This document shows positions 1 through 9,159 of a DNA stretch of 64,000 bases, piece by piece. The notes below the pieces were generated by a model, which made no database searches, had not been told where the DNA came from, and worked only from the letters and a program-made list of their open reading frames with translations. The stretch's first letter is position 1; each line of letters opens with the position of its first letter. This DNA comes from Salinicoccus halodurans (GTDB taxonomy: Bacteria; Bacillota; Bacilli; Staphylococcales; Salinicoccaceae), in assembly GCF_900114445.1 (NCBI RefSeq), contig NZ_FOTB01000002.1, positions 1-64,000 on the forward strand. Reading direction: 5' to 3'. The position numbers were made by a program, and so were the translations under genes.

Positions 1-74
1 AACTTACGCTGTTCCCAATCCTCAAAAAACCCTTTAAACCGGAGTTCTGGGACTCTTCTTTCTTCTTTGCTCAT
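1..74 (-). CDS. hsdS: Type I restriction-modification specificity subunit HsdS, N-terminal fragment (window edge)
   Basis: Only the first 24 complete codons are inside the window; the rest lies beyond base 1. They read MSKEERRVPELRFKGF and continue to a WEQRKL segment, the very typical beginning of staphylococcal HsdS proteins just before the first target-recognition domain. HsdS would choose the DNA sequence methylated by HsdM and cut by HsdR. Its ATG at 74 overlaps the TGA of hsdM as ATGA, which indicates translational coupling. Specificity cannot be judged because both recognition domains are missing. Recognition rests on the conserved start and on position. Confidence 0.85.
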   Translation of the reverse strand, partial: MSKEERRVPELRFKGFFEDWEQRK

Positions 75-1666
75 CGGCGAAACACCTCTTTTGTAGCTTC
101 TATCAGAGCCATTCCTTCTTCATCGCCTTCCAGATCATCCAACATTTTGAGTAAACTTTCTTCAGATTCTTTTATCTCCTGGTTGATGGTTTTGATCTCT
201 TTGTGCAGAGCTTTGATGTCTATAGGTTCTTCTTCCTCGAATGTGTCTACATATCTCGGGATATTAAGGTTGTACTCATTCTCTTCTATCTCTTCCATTG
301 AAGCTACGTGGCTGTACTTTTCTATTTCTTCACGTTTTCTGTAGGTCTCAACGATTTTCTTCACATCTTCGTCTGTTAGATGGTTCTGGTTCTTCCCTTT
401 TTCAAATGATTGGGATGCATCGATGAATAGCACATCGTCTGTTGCTCTTGATTTTTTGAACACTAAAACTGTCGTTGGAATACTTGTACCAAAGAAAATA
501 TTCGCCGGTAAACCGATGATTGCATCCAAGTAGTTCTTTTCTTCCATGAGATACTTACGGATAACGCCTTCGGCTGCACCCCTGAACAGTACACCGTGTG
601 GTAGAACAACCGCCATTGTGCCGTTATCATCGAGATGATGAACCATGTGTTGAACAAATGCAAAATCAGCTTTAGATTTAGGTGCCAGCTTCCCATAATT
701 GCTGAAACGTTCATCTTCCAAGAATGATGGGTCTGCGCTCCATTTTGCACTGTACGGTGGATTCGCTACAATCGCTTCAAACTTCTGACCTATAAAAGCC
801 GGTTCTTCCAACGTATCTCCATTTTCTATGGAAAATGCTTTGAAGTTCACATCGTGAAGCAGCATATTCATTCGAGCCAGGTTATAAGTCGTGCTGTTAT
901 ACTCCTGTCCATAATAATGTCTGACATGAGCCAACCGTCCTACACGAAGCAGTAATGATCCCGACCCACATGTCGGGTCATAAACACTGCGTAAGTTTGC
1001 TTTATCAGTTGTAACAATCTCAGCAAGGATTTTAGAAACCTGCTGCGGCGTATAGAACTCTCCTGCTTTTTTACCGGCAGTTGCTGCAAACTGACCAATC
1101 ATATACTCATAAGCATCCCCGAGCATGTCAATTTCCATTTCACTATGTACAAACGGCAATGTATCCAAATTCATCATAACTTTGGAAATCAGCTTCGTAC
1201 GGTTCGCTACATTATTTCCTAGACGGTTGGACGTTAAATCCATGTCAGAGAATAAATGAACAAAGTCATCTTCACTCTTTGTTCCTAAAGTAGATTCCTC
1301 CACCTTATTAATCGCTTTGGACAAATCTTCTATATCAAATTTACCCGCTTCAATATCTTGTACTAAACTGCTAAACAAAAATTCCGGCTCAATGACATAA
1401 CCAATACGCTTTATCAATTCTTCTGACAATGCTTCTTTTAATTCCTCATCTTTCCAGGCTTCATTAAATGAAATATCATCTTCTCTTAGCATGTCTTCCA
1501 CTTCTTCTTCTGTTTTCTCTGAAAGGAAACGGTAGAAGATCAAGCCCAATATATAATTACGGAATTCACTCGCATCCATGTTTCCACGCAGATCATTCGC
1601 AATACTCCATAATTTTTTCTGCAGCTCAGCCTGCTGCTGCCTCTGTTTTTCTGTAACTGTCATCAT
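71..1666 (-). CDS. hsdM: Type I restriction-modification DNA methyltransferase subunit HsdM
   Basis: This 531-residue protein is an adenine-specific methyltransferase that works in an M2S complex with HsdS. The N-terminal helical HsdM domain covers about residues 10-140. The SAM-dependent domain has GEFYTP at 202-207, the SAM-binding DPTCGSGS at 230-237 and the catalytic NPPY at 302-305. The C-terminus is a charged helical tail. Length is normal and no lesion is visible. The start at 1666 has GGAGG ten bases upstream; a second ATG follows directly. It lies 60 bases after hsdR and overlaps hsdS by four bases, so R, M and S form one operon. The DNA is more AT-rich than most of the window, which fits horizontal acquisition. 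Confidence 0.96.
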   Translation of the reverse strand: MMTVTEKQRQQQAELQKKLWSIANDLRGNMDASEFRNYILGLIFYRFLSEKTEEEVEDMLREDDISFNEAWKDEELKEALSEELIKRIGYVIEPEFLFSSLVQDIEAGKFDIEDLSKAINKVEESTLGTKSEDDFVHLFSDMDLTSNRLGNNVANRTKLISKVMMNLDTLPFVHSEMEIDMLGDAYEYMIGQFAATAGKKAGEFYTPQQVSKILAEIVTTDKANLRSVYDPTCGSGSLLLRVGRLAHVRHYYGQEYNSTTYNLARMNMLLHDVNFKAFSIENGDTLEEPAFIGQKFEAIVANPPYSAKWSADPSFLEDERFSNYGKLAPKSKADFAFVQHMVHHLDDNGTMAVVLPHGVLFRGAAEGVIRKYLMEEKNYLDAIIGLPANIFFGTSIPTTVLVFKKSRATDDVLFIDASQSFEKGKNQNHLTDEDVKKIVETYRKREEIEKYSHVASMEEIEENEYNLNIPRYVDTFEEEEPIDIKALHKEIKTINQEIKESEESLLKMLDDLEGDEEGMALIEATKEVFRR

Positions 1667-1726
1667 AATAATTGTTCCTCCTGTGAAACTATATATAAAC
1701 CCTCAAGTAATACTTGAGAGTTTTGT

Positions 1727-4510
1727 TTACACTCCGTATTTCGCTGTCACTTCTTTGATATATCCTTGAATTAAATCTATTTTTTTCCGTCTTGTTAAGA
1801 ATGAACCCTCAATTCCTTGTTCAATATCCTTTCGGAAGACCTGCCCGCTGTATTGATATTCAGAAAGCAGTTTATTCAATTGCTCTTGCGAGTAATCGTT
1901 CTCTTCAGCAAACTCTCTGAGTTCACGAATCTTTTGCTCTTCTTCAAAATCCAAATACTCGGCTGCCACATTTGCACCCTTGCCAAGTGTCGGAACCACA
2001 GTGTCCAGGAACTCTTTGATTAATTCTGATTTCAAACGAAGCTGTTCGTCATCCGCTCCGTCCAGAATATTTCTAATGGATTCTATTTCCCGCTTCTGAT
2101 TATTTTTATTAACCAGATCGATATCATTAATGAGATTTATGATGTAACTGACAGTGATATTATCATTTCGAATGATTTCAATCTCAAAATCAATATCTTC
2201 AAGTATTGACGCTTTTTCAGGGTCTGGCTTTTTAATATGCTCTTCATAAAGATCCAAATAATGACTTCGGTAATTCTGATGCTCCTGTTCGCCTATTCCA
2301 AGTTCATCCACAGTAAATTCAAATTCGATGAATGTTTTTAATTTGAGCAGCACTCTGCTCACCCTTCTGAATGCCTCAACAAATGATTTAATATCTTCTT
2401 CTCTTTCTATATCATTTGCGTCGGCAGGTGATGGCGCTATGGCTTTCAATGAATATAAAGCTTTCTTGAATTCTTTTAAATATTCATCATAAGACTTCTG
2501 AATCACTGTATCAGTATCTTCTGTTTGTGAGAACAATTTTATCGCATCATCGGTTTCTTTCTTCAGGTTTCTGAAATTAACGATGTTGCCGTATGGTTTA
2601 TTCAGTTTCTCAACACGGTTCGTTCTTGAATATGCCTGGATCAGATCGTGATGTTTTAAATTTTTATCAACATATAATGTATTTAACTTCTTGCTGTCGA
2701 ACCCTGTTAAGAACATCCCAACAACAATCAGCACATCTATCTTTTCACCTTTAATCCCTTTTTTGACTCTTTTTGAAATGTCATTGAAATACCCATCATA
2801 GGAATCCAGAGAGAAATTAGTGTCATACATTTTGTTATAGTCTGCTATCACTCTTGCAAGCTGGTCCTTTGCTGATTCTTTAATCTCACCATCACGTGAG
2901 TCCTGGTTCGCTTCATACGTGAATATCGTTGCAACTTTTAACGCTTTATCACCTTTATCCACTTCACGTTCTTTAAAAGCATCATAGTACTTCATGGCCA
3001 TTTCTATACTCTGAACCGCAAAAATAGCTGAGTATTCTTTCTTAACTGTTTTCTTGGAATGGATGTCATAGATATAGTCTGCAACCAGATCTATACGGTC
3101 ATCAGCAAGCCATACTTTATTTGCTTCTATTCCCCTCACGTATCCATCGGCCAGAAAAGGATTTTCTCCTTTGAATGTGTTCACATATTCCACACTGAAC
3201 CCCAATACGTTGCCATCACGAATCGCATCTTTGATCAAGTAGTAATGCAGACATTTACCGAAAATATCTGCAGTTGCCCGCCCATCCTGGCTGCGGTTTT
3301 CCTCGAATCTCGGAGTCCCTGTAAAGCCGAAGAATTGAGCGTTCGTAAAGTGTTTTGCGATTTGTGTATGCATGTCACCAAATTGCGAACGGTGGCATTC
3401 GTCGATAATGAATATTACCTTATCCGTTTTATAGCGCTCCATTACCTCGTTGTTTCTTTTTACGGCGTTATTCAATTTCTGTATTGTCGTAACAATCATC
3501 GGCTGCGACTTATCTGCAAGCTGTTTTTCGAGCTTTGCTGTGCTGTCTGTTAAATCCACGGAGTCTTTCTGGAACTTGTTGAACTCCGCCATCGTTTGAG
3601 CATCCAGATCTTTCCTGTCTACAAGGAAGATTACCTTGTTGATTTCAGATTGTTCAGCCAGGAGCTGGCTCGCTTTAAACGAAGTTAAGGTTTTGCCGCT
3701 TCCCGTCGTGTGCCAAATGTAGCCATTATTATTCGTCTCAAGCGCCTGTTCAATCAATGCTTCTGTGGCATAAACTTGGTATGGCCTCATTATCATCAAG
3801 TTGTGGTCAGTTTCATTCATTATCATGTAATGGCTGATCATTTTCGACAGACGGCATGGCGTACAGAAATCAGCCAGGAATTCAGACAAGTTATTTATCG
3901 TCTGATTATGTTCATCCGACCAGTAGAACATACTGCTCTTATATATCTGCTTATCACTGTTTGCAAAATATCTTGTGTTCTGACTGTTGCTCACTATGAA
4001 CAGCTGAGTATACTTGAACAGACCTCTGAAGTTGTCTCTGCGATAACGCTCAATCTGATTGAATGCCTCATTGATGGCTACACCGCTACGTTTCAATTCA
4101 ATTTGTGTGACCGGCAGTCCATTAATCAGAATGGTGACATCGTATCTTCCTTCATACTTGTCACTCACTGCCACTTGGTTCGTTACTTGGAATGTATTTT
4201 TGCGCCATGAATCTTTGTTGAAAAATTCGAGGTAAAGTTCCGTCTCATCATCTCGTCGAAGGACAAACTTATCTCTTAATATCTGTGCGCTTGTAAATAC
4301 ATTCTTACCGCTGATCTGTGTCATCAGGCGGTCAAACTCACTGTCTGTCAGCGGTTTGCCATTCAATTTTTCTGTATGTCGTTCATTTAATATTTCTCTG
4401 AAATTATTTATAAGTGCATCTATAGAACGCAACTTAACATTTTCAAATCCCTGTCGCCCCAGCTGACCCATCACTTGATTTTCAAGTGCCGCTTCGCTCT
4501 GATATCCCAT
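1727..4510 (-). CDS. hsdR: Type I restriction endonuclease subunit HsdR
   Basis: This 927-residue protein is the ATP-dependent DNA translocase and nuclease of the type I system. The N-terminal nuclease domain shows the PD-(D/E)xK pattern: Asp124, then Glu138-Leu-Lys140. The superfamily 2 motor has Walker A GSGKT near 270-274, the DEAD-box variant DECH near 370-373, GFTGTP as motif III, and an arginine-bearing QAYSRTNR as motif VI. A helical C-terminal region probably contacts HsdM. Length suits the shorter EcoR124-like HsdR class. The start has GAGGG seven bases upstream. It is the first gene of hsdR-hsdM-hsdS. All key residues are present, so the enzyme should be active if hsdS is intact. 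Confidence 0.96.
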   Translation of the reverse strand: MGYQSEAALENQVMGQLGRQGFENVKLRSIDALINNFREILNERHTEKLNGKPLTDSEFDRLMTQISGKNVFTSAQILRDKFVLRRDDETELYLEFFNKDSWRKNTFQVTNQVAVSDKYEGRYDVTILINGLPVTQIELKRSGVAINEAFNQIERYRRDNFRGLFKYTQLFIVSNSQNTRYFANSDKQIYKSSMFYWSDEHNQTINNLSEFLADFCTPCRLSKMISHYMIMNETDHNLMIMRPYQVYATEALIEQALETNNNGYIWHTTGSGKTLTSFKASQLLAEQSEINKVIFLVDRKDLDAQTMAEFNKFQKDSVDLTDSTAKLEKQLADKSQPMIVTTIQKLNNAVKRNNEVMERYKTDKVIFIIDECHRSQFGDMHTQIAKHFTNAQFFGFTGTPRFEENRSQDGRATADIFGKCLHYYLIKDAIRDGNVLGFSVEYVNTFKGENPFLADGYVRGIEANKVWLADDRIDLVADYIYDIHSKKTVKKEYSAIFAVQSIEMAMKYYDAFKEREVDKGDKALKVATIFTYEANQDSRDGEIKESAKDQLARVIADYNKMYDTNFSLDSYDGYFNDISKRVKKGIKGEKIDVLIVVGMFLTGFDSKKLNTLYVDKNLKHHDLIQAYSRTNRVEKLNKPYGNIVNFRNLKKETDDAIKLFSQTEDTDTVIQKSYDEYLKEFKKALYSLKAIAPSPADANDIEREEDIKSFVEAFRRVSRVLLKLKTFIEFEFTVDELGIGEQEHQNYRSHYLDLYEEHIKKPDPEKASILEDIDFEIEIIRNDNITVSYIINLINDIDLVNKNNQKREIESIRNILDGADDEQLRLKSELIKEFLDTVVPTLGKGANVAAEYLDFEEEQKIRELREFAEENDYSQEQLNKLLSEYQYSGQVFRKDIEQGIEGSFLTRRKKIDLIQGYIKEVTAKYGV

Positions 4511-4548
4511 AAAACAACCCTCACTTATAAATATTGGAAGTTCCTTCT

Positions 4549-4554
4549 ATTGTA
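4549..4554 (-). promoter_or_regulatory. Possible -10 element of the hsd operon
   Basis: On the minus strand TACAAT lies about 40 bases before the hsdR start. No good -35 hexamer is seen at the usual distance, so this is a weak call based on position and the near-consensus hexamer. Confidence 0.35.
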
Positions 4555-4651
4555 CTATAAATCCGGGTTTTAAATAGTATGTTTGTTCGATTTTTGAATG
4601 ATCATTGCGAAAAAACAGTATGGCCCATGGGATAGATAAAATTATAAATAA

Positions 4652-4739
4652 AAAACCGTACGTGAGACTCCCAGGGGAATAGCATCAGCGTGAGACTACA
4701 GGCTCACGCTATGCCCCAGGAAAGTGAACGTACGGTTTT
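4652..4739. repeat. Long palindromic intergenic element, also a bidirectional terminator
   Basis: The element folds into one long imperfect hairpin. The outer arms AAAACCGTACGT (4652-4663) and ACGTACGGTTTT (4728-4739) are perfectly complementary. The inner arms AGCGTGAG (4687-4694) and CTCACGCT (4703-4710) close an 8-base loop, and the flanks between them also pair with a few mismatches. A T-run follows on each strand, so it can end both the MFS gene on the minus strand and read-through from the other side. The internal layout of GAGACTCC-like, GGGAA-AGC-like and GAAAG-like blocks resembles, from memory, a palindromic repeat widespread between genes in Bacillales. No second full copy is visible here. 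Confidence 0.75.
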
Positions 4740-4753
4740 ATTTATATATGAAT

Positions 4754-5950
4754 CTATTCCAAATTCTCTACTCTTCTATTCCTGCTTTCATGTCTTCCGT
4801 ATACAAAGTAGAAGATCACCAGTCCTACGAGTATCGATATTACGAGGGACTGATACAGTCCGCCGTAGCCGAGTGACGGCACGAGGAAGCCGAGGAAGAA
4901 TGGTCCGAAGCCGAGTCCTACTTCCAGCATGATGAAGTAAGTGGACGTAGCGAGCCCTACGTTGTCCCTGTCTGCCAGGTTTACACATACCGTCTGGGCG
5001 ATGGACTGGAAGTTACCGAACCCGAGTCCAATCAATGCGCCTGCCAGCAGCATGATGAATCCTGTTGTGGAGTTGCCAAGGACATAGAATCCGATTGCCA
5101 TGAAGATGAATGTCGGATATAAAACAATGTTTGCTCCTTTTTGGTCCATCATCTTCCCTGTCAGCGGCCTTGTGAGCATCACGACTGCGGAATAGACCAG
5201 GAAGAAGAAGCTTGCTGCTGTAACGAGGTTGACTTCAATTGCATACAGGTTCAAAAATGACAATATGGATGCGTATGCGAGACCCATGAACAGAACTGAA
5301 AAGCCCATCGGCAGTGCATCACGGTCTATCATTCTGAACTTGCCGGCTTCAGGTTTATAATCCCTTGTAATATTATTGAGCCTCACCATCGGTGTCATGA
5401 GTGCAACAATGAATACTGCAATGAGCACAAGAATGAGCATTGTATTGAAACTCATGATTTCAAGGAGCAGGAATCCCAGGAAAGGTCCTACTGCCGATCC
5501 AAGTACGAAGCTTAAACTGAAATAGCTGATCCCTTCCCCCCTTCTGTTTTCAGGTACTGAAATCGTCGCAAGTGTGTTGAGCGCCGTACTGATCAGCCCT
5601 GTTGCAAAGCCGTTGAGGAAACGTGCAGCAATCAGCAGGACCAGACCGCCATCGATGAAATACAACCCGTAAGTCAGGAAGAATAGAACTGTCCCGATAT
5701 ACATGATTTTCCGCGCACCCAGACGATTCACCTGGTACCCCGATATCGCTCTTCCCGCAAGCACTCCGACGATAAATATACTTGCCACCAGTCCGGCAGT
5801 GCTTGCGCTAGCGTTAAAATTTTCAATCGCAAAATTTCCGATCGTAACGATCGATACATACATCGAAAACATTACGATGAAATGATAGAAGAAAATGATG
5901 ATGAACTCCTTTGTCCATATCTTTTCACTTAAATTTCTAGCTTTTCCCAT
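4754..5950 (-). CDS. Major facilitator superfamily (MFS) transporter, drug-efflux type
   Basis: This 398-residue membrane protein has about twelve hydrophobic segments in two halves. The loop after segment 2 reads GRAISGYQVNRLGARK, a motif-A-like signature of MFS antiporters. The N-terminus starts with a short basic stretch and ends with a basic tail. It sits 14 bases downstream of a MarR-type regulator on the same strand and probably shares its transcript, the usual arrangement of a regulator controlling an efflux pump. The substrate cannot be read from the sequence. The long palindrome just downstream should terminate transcription. A multidrug or small-organic-molecule exporter is most likely; a sugar or metabolite exporter cannot be excluded. 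Confidence 0.85.
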   Translation of the reverse strand: MGKARNLSEKIWTKEFIIIFFYHFIVMFSMYVSIVTIGNFAIENFNASASTAGLVASIFIVGVLAGRAISGYQVNRLGARKIMYIGTVLFFLTYGLYFIDGGLVLLIAARFLNGFATGLISTALNTLATISVPENRRGEGISYFSLSFVLGSAVGPFLGFLLLEIMSFNTMLILVLIAVFIVALMTPMVRLNNITRDYKPEAGKFRMIDRDALPMGFSVLFMGLAYASILSFLNLYAIEVNLVTAASFFFLVYSAVVMLTRPLTGKMMDQKGANIVLYPTFIFMAIGFYVLGNSTTGFIMLLAGALIGLGFGNFQSIAQTVCVNLADRDNVGLATSTYFIMLEVGLGFGPFFLGFLVPSLGYGGLYQSLVISILVGLVIFYFVYGRHESRNRRVENLE

Positions 5951-5964
5951 TCCGAGGATCCTTT

Positions 5965-6372
5965 CTATATTTTCATTTTTTCAAACGTGATGATCATCTC
6001 TTCCAACTGTTCCTGATCCACATTCTGCAGTACTTCGCGCTGCATCTCATGCATCCGTTTGCTCACTTCGTCAAAAAGATGCGCACCTTCTTCCGTCATC
6101 GTCAGGTTCTTGACCCGGCGGTCTTCACCCTGCTCGGATTGTATGAGGCCAAGCTCCAACAGATGCTTGATCACTTTATTCGCGGTCGATTTTTCAATCT
6201 GCCGCCGCCTGCTCACATCCACTAAAGTCGTCGTGCCGTGTTTGGCAATATCTTTTAAAATCAGCCATTGGGAGCTGTAGAGGCTGTAAGTCGTCAAAAT
6301 ACTGTTCGCTCTATTGATATAAGGTCTGTATAAAGCAACATATGCATCAAAAAATTCCTGTTCTATACGCAT
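5965..6372 (-). CDS. MarR family transcriptional regulator
   Basis: This 135-residue protein has the MarR layout: an N-terminal dimerisation helix, a winged helix-turn-helix at about 45-100 including the recognition region RRRQIEKSTANKVIKHL, the wing EQGEDRRVKNLTMTEEG, and a C-terminal helix pair. It precedes the MFS gene and is probably co-transcribed with it. A perfect 8-1-8 palindrome lies 17 bases before its start, so autorepression relieved by a ligand, probably a substrate of the pump, is the simplest model. The family and regulatory role are well supported; the ligand is unknown. Confidence 0.9.
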   Translation of the reverse strand: MRIEQEFFDAYVALYRPYINRANSILTTYSLYSSQWLILKDIAKHGTTTLVDVSRRRQIEKSTANKVIKHLLELGLIQSEQGEDRRVKNLTMTEEGAHLFDEVSKRMHEMQREVLQNVDQEQLEEMIITFEKMKI

Positions 6373-6388
6373 AAAAACACCTCTTTGG

Positions 6389-6405
6389 TTAGTTAGACTA
6401 ACTAA
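6389..6405. promoter_or_regulatory. MarR-type operator palindrome
   Basis: TTAGTTAG-A-CTAACTAA is a perfect inverted repeat with a one-base centre, directly upstream of the marR-like gene. Size, symmetry and position match known MarR operators. It probably controls the regulator/MFS operon and might also reach the divergent methyltransferase gene about 200 bases away. Confidence 0.75.
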
Positions 6406-6605
6406 TTATAAAGTATAGAACTAAACTAGTCAATATTTAGAAAGAATGCTCGTAAAATAAAAATCATTCGCAATTAATAATAAGTTATGCTTATGTATTT
6501 ATATAATAATAATAGATTTAACTTATTAATAGCTGTGTGATAAAGTGATTGTACGGTTGAGTATTTAAATATTCAGTTAATACTGATGCAAAGGGGTAGA
6601 ATGGT

Positions 6606-7376
6606 ATGGATATTAAGCAGGACGTCAAAAACCAATTTGGACGCAGTGCTGATTTCTATGTAAGCAGCAAGATACATCGTAACGGCGGAGATCTGAATAC
6701 ATTGATAGAGATGGCACATACAAAAGAAACAGAATATGCGCTCGACGTAGCCACAGGCGGCGGACATACAGCGAATGCCCTCGCTCCGCTCGTCAAAAAG
6801 GTGACAGCGATGGATATCACGCCTAAAATGCTTGAGAATGCTGAGGAATTCATTAAGGGGAATGGGCACACCAATGTAGAGTTTGTTGAGGGTGATGCCG
6901 AAAAGATGCCGTTTGAGGATGGATCATTCGACATTATCACCTGCCGGATTGCGCCCCATCATTTCCCGGATATCGAGGATTTCATAAAAGAGGTTTACCG
7001 TGTACTGAAACCCGGCGGCCGTTTCCTGCTGGATGATAATGTTGCCCCGGAAGAGGATGCTTTCGATGATTTCTATAATAAAATAGAAAAAATACGCGAC
7101 TACAGTCATTACCGTGCATGGAAAAAGACGGAATGGCTGCGCATGCTTGAACATGCCGCTTTCGAGATTGTCGAAATGCACCGCTTTGAAAAACACTTTG
7201 AATTCGAAGATTGGTGCACCCGGATGCATTTGACGGATGAAGAGAAGAACACACTGACCAGCATAATGCTTGAAGCTGAAGAAAGTGTGAAACAGAAATT
7301 CCGCGTCCAGTCAGAGGCCGGTAAAATCGAATCGTTTCAGGGAGAGGCTGTATTATTAAGCTGCGTTAAATGGTGA
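6606..7376 (+). CDS. Class I SAM-dependent methyltransferase (UbiE/YcgJ-like)
   Basis: This 256-residue soluble protein has a Rossmann-type methyltransferase fold. Motif I is LDVATGGGHTANAL near residues 46-59, an acidic residue at the end of strand 2 follows in VTAMDITPKML, motif II is around EGDAEKMPFEDGSFD, and VYRVLKPGGRFLL is the post-motif. The C-terminal half resembles small-molecule methyltransferases that act after UbiE-like domains. The acceptor is unknown. The start has AAGGGG upstream; an out-of-frame ATG lies five bases earlier. It stands alone, divergent from the MarR gene and convergent with the LacI gene, sharing a terminator with the latter. Confidence 0.85.
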   Translation: MDIKQDVKNQFGRSADFYVSSKIHRNGGDLNTLIEMAHTKETEYALDVATGGGHTANALAPLVKKVTAMDITPKMLENAEEFIKGNGHTNVEFVEGDAEKMPFEDGSFDIITCRIAPHHFPDIEDFIKEVYRVLKPGGRFLLDDNVAPEEDAFDDFYNKIEKIRDYSHYRAWKKTEWLRMLEHAAFEIVEMHRFEKHFEFEDWCTRMHLTDEEKNTLTSIMLEAEESVKQKFRVQSEAGKIESFQGEAVLLSCVKW

Positions 7377-7395
7377 TTCAGAATATCGTATAAAG

Positions 7396-7432
7396 CAAAG
7401 GGAAACCCATTCATTTGGGTTTCCCTTTGTCC
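7396..7432. terminator. Bidirectional intrinsic terminator
   Basis: A 14-base-pair perfect stem (7396-7409 with 7416-7429) with a six-base loop separates two convergent genes, the methyltransferase and the LacI regulator. A/T-rich edges of the stem serve both directions. Confidence 0.8.
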
Positions 7433-7440
7433 GGTTCCGG

Positions 7441-8406
7441 TCATCTCTCTATGAGCTTCCCCTTATAGCTGTTTACCAATTTGTCCGGCTCTGCTCCGCC
7501 CTCGACTTTTTCCATGAGAGCCAGATAGGCATTTTTCGCGATCTCTTCGACCGGCTGTGCAATCGTCGAGATCCGGGGGCGGTATACATCCGCAAGCGGC
7601 ACATCATCTATCGCAATCAGATGGTTCTTTTCCAGATCCAGGTCCATTTTATTCGCAAATTCCAGGAACGCCATGAGTGCAAAGTCATTGGCGAGTATAA
7701 TGCCGTTCGAGCCCTCATTTTTAAATTCCGCTTCTATGCGTGAGTAGAGCGCATCATTTTCCCCTGTTATGGCTTTCTGTCCCGGCGCCAGTTTCATAAA
7801 TCGGGCCAGCCGCTCCACTCTCGGGGTAATGTCCATTTCATCTGAAGTACCGACGTAATAGAGGTTTTCGATCTTTTTATTCTGCAGATGCCCAAATGCC
7901 ATTCCCACTGCATGATGGTTATCCAATTTGAAGGATGGTATATCCACATGCTCCATGAACCTGTCCACAAACACCACCGGAAAATTCTGATTGGCGAGGC
8001 TCTTATAGAGCGCATCATTCGCAGTGGTCGGCATGATGATCATGCCGTCAACCTGCTTTTCAATCAGGCTGTTGATGTATTTCTCCTCTTTCCCGGGGTC
8101 ATCGTCGGCATTGCATATGATCAGGTTATAGTTGTTTTCATCACAGTAATCTTCAATTTTCCTGGTGAGTGAAACGGCAAAATGATGCAGGATATTCGAC
8201 ACGATGATGCCCACCGTCTTTGTCGACCTGTTCTTCAGATTCCTGGCCATGAAATTGGGACGGTATCCGAGCTCCACCACCGCTTCTTTTATCCTGTTTC
8301 TGGTGTCTTCCCCCATATAGTTATACCGCCCGTTGAGATACTGGGAAACGGTGCTGACCGAGACCCCCGAGCGTTCGGCCACATCTTTAATTGTTATCCT
8401 TTTCAT
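7441..8406 (-). CDS. LacI family regulator of the KDG branch
   Basis: This 321-residue protein has the LacI plan. An N-terminal helix-turn-helix and hinge helix cover 1-60 (ITIKDVAERSGVSVSTVSQYLNG, then LGYRPN). A periplasmic-binding-like effector domain follows, with TVGIIVSNI at the first strand. The C-terminus is slightly short, ending KGKLIER. It is divergent from kdgA-kdgK, and two palindromes of LacI type sit between them, so it very likely represses the kdg genes and itself. By analogy with KdgR in Bacillus, the inducer could be KDG or a related acid; that is inference. Its own terminator is shared with the methyltransferase. Confidence 0.9.
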   Translation of the reverse strand: MKRITIKDVAERSGVSVSTVSQYLNGRYNYMGEDTRNRIKEAVVELGYRPNFMARNLKNRSTKTVGIIVSNILHHFAVSLTRKIEDYCDENNYNLIICNADDDPGKEEKYINSLIEKQVDGMIIMPTTANDALYKSLANQNFPVVFVDRFMEHVDIPSFKLDNHHAVGMAFGHLQNKKIENLYYVGTSDEMDITPRVERLARFMKLAPGQKAITGENDALYSRIEAEFKNEGSNGIILANDFALMAFLEFANKMDLDLEKNHLIAIDDVPLADVYRPRISTIAQPVEEIAKNAYLALMEKVEGGAEPDKLVNSYKGKLIER

Positions 8407-8423
8407 GTTATAATGCTCCTAAG

Positions 8424-8439
8424 ACTAAAACGTTTTAGT
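8424..8439. promoter_or_regulatory. LacI-type operator in the lacI/kdgA intergenic region
   Basis: ACTAAAACGTTTTAGT is a perfect 16-base palindrome with the central CG typical of LacI-family operators. It lies 18 bases from the start of the LacI gene and about 80 bases before kdgA. Confidence 0.75.
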
Positions 8440-8450
8440 AAAGCGCTTTA
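8439..8450. promoter_or_regulatory. Second palindrome, possible cre site
   Basis: TAAAGCGCTTTA is a perfect 12-base palindrome touching the first operator. The AAAGCGCTTT core resembles catabolite-responsive elements bound by CcpA, so the region may combine specific and catabolite control. It could equally be a second site for the local LacI protein. Confidence 0.55.
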
Positions 8451-8517
8451 TTATTATTTCCAATCTACATTTAACGTAGCATGCAGTCAAGAAAATATCC
8501 ACTTGGGAGTGAAGATC

Positions 8518-9159
8518 ATGAAGAAATTCAGCATTTTGAATAAAATCCGCGAGAACTACCTGATCGCCGTCGTGCGCGGCAAAGGGTTCGACGATACAGT
8601 GAAAATGATCGAAAGCATCACAGAAGGCGGCATCAAAAATATCGAAATCACCTACACTACACCGGGAGCGAGTGAGCTGATCGAGCATTTCGCCGACCGC
8701 GAAGATATCTGTGTCGGTGCAGGAACGGTCATGTCCAGTGAGACTGCGGATGAAGCAATACGCCGCGGTGCCGAGTACATCGTCAGCCCGCATTTTGACG
8801 CGGCAGTTTCCGAGCTGTGCAACCTGAACCAGATCCCCTATCTGCCGGGATGTGCGACTGCAACTGAAATCGTCACTGCAATGAAGTCCGGTGTCGATGT
8901 CTTGAAAGTATTCCCGGGCGGCGTACTCGGCGCTTCCTTCATCAAGGACATCAAGGGGCCGATCCCTCATGTGAATCTCATGCCATCCGGCGGAGTCAAT
9001 AAAGACAACATGGCCGAATGGATAGAAAACGGCGCTTTTGCGATCGGTATCGGCAGCGCCCTTGCCAAAGGATACGACGGTTCCAACCCTGAAGTCGTCA
9101 GAGAGAATACAGAGAGCTTCGTTTCTGTATATGAAGCAGCAGTGAAAGGAGAAAAATAA
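8518..9159 (+). CDS. kdgA: 2-keto-3-deoxy-6-phosphogluconate (KDPG) aldolase
   Basis: The 213-residue enzyme splits KDPG into pyruvate and glyceraldehyde 3-phosphate, the last step of the hexuronate/KDG route. The class I aldolase residues are visible: Glu43 in NIEITYTTPG and the Schiff-base Lys130 in VLKVFPGG, with GAGTV and PSGGV as phosphate-binding loops. Length is normal. I start at 8518 because the ATG is followed by the conserved N-terminus; the open frame extends farther upstream through the operator region and is not coding there. It is the first gene of kdgA-kdgK; the stop and next start overlap as TAATG. It is intact, in contrast to the broken upper-pathway genes nearby. Confidence 0.95.
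   Translation: MKKFSILNKIRENYLIAVVRGKGFDDTVKMIESITEGGIKNIEITYTTPGASELIEHFADREDICVGAGTVMSSETADEAIRRGAEYIVSPHFDAAVSELCNLNQIPYLPGCATATEIVTAMKSGVDVLKVFPGGVLGASFIKDIKGPIPHVNLMPSGGVNKDNMAEWIENGAFAIGIGSALAKGYDGSNPEVVRENTESFVSVYEAAVKGEK

Noticed and set aside
4690-4932. 80-codon plus-strand frame starting inside the long palindrome
   Set aside because: It runs antisense through the end of the MFS gene and its arginine-rich translation has no family similarity.
8182-8517. N-terminal extension of the kdgA frame
   Set aside because: The extension crosses the divergent LacI gene and both operators. The conserved aldolase begins at the ATG at 8518.
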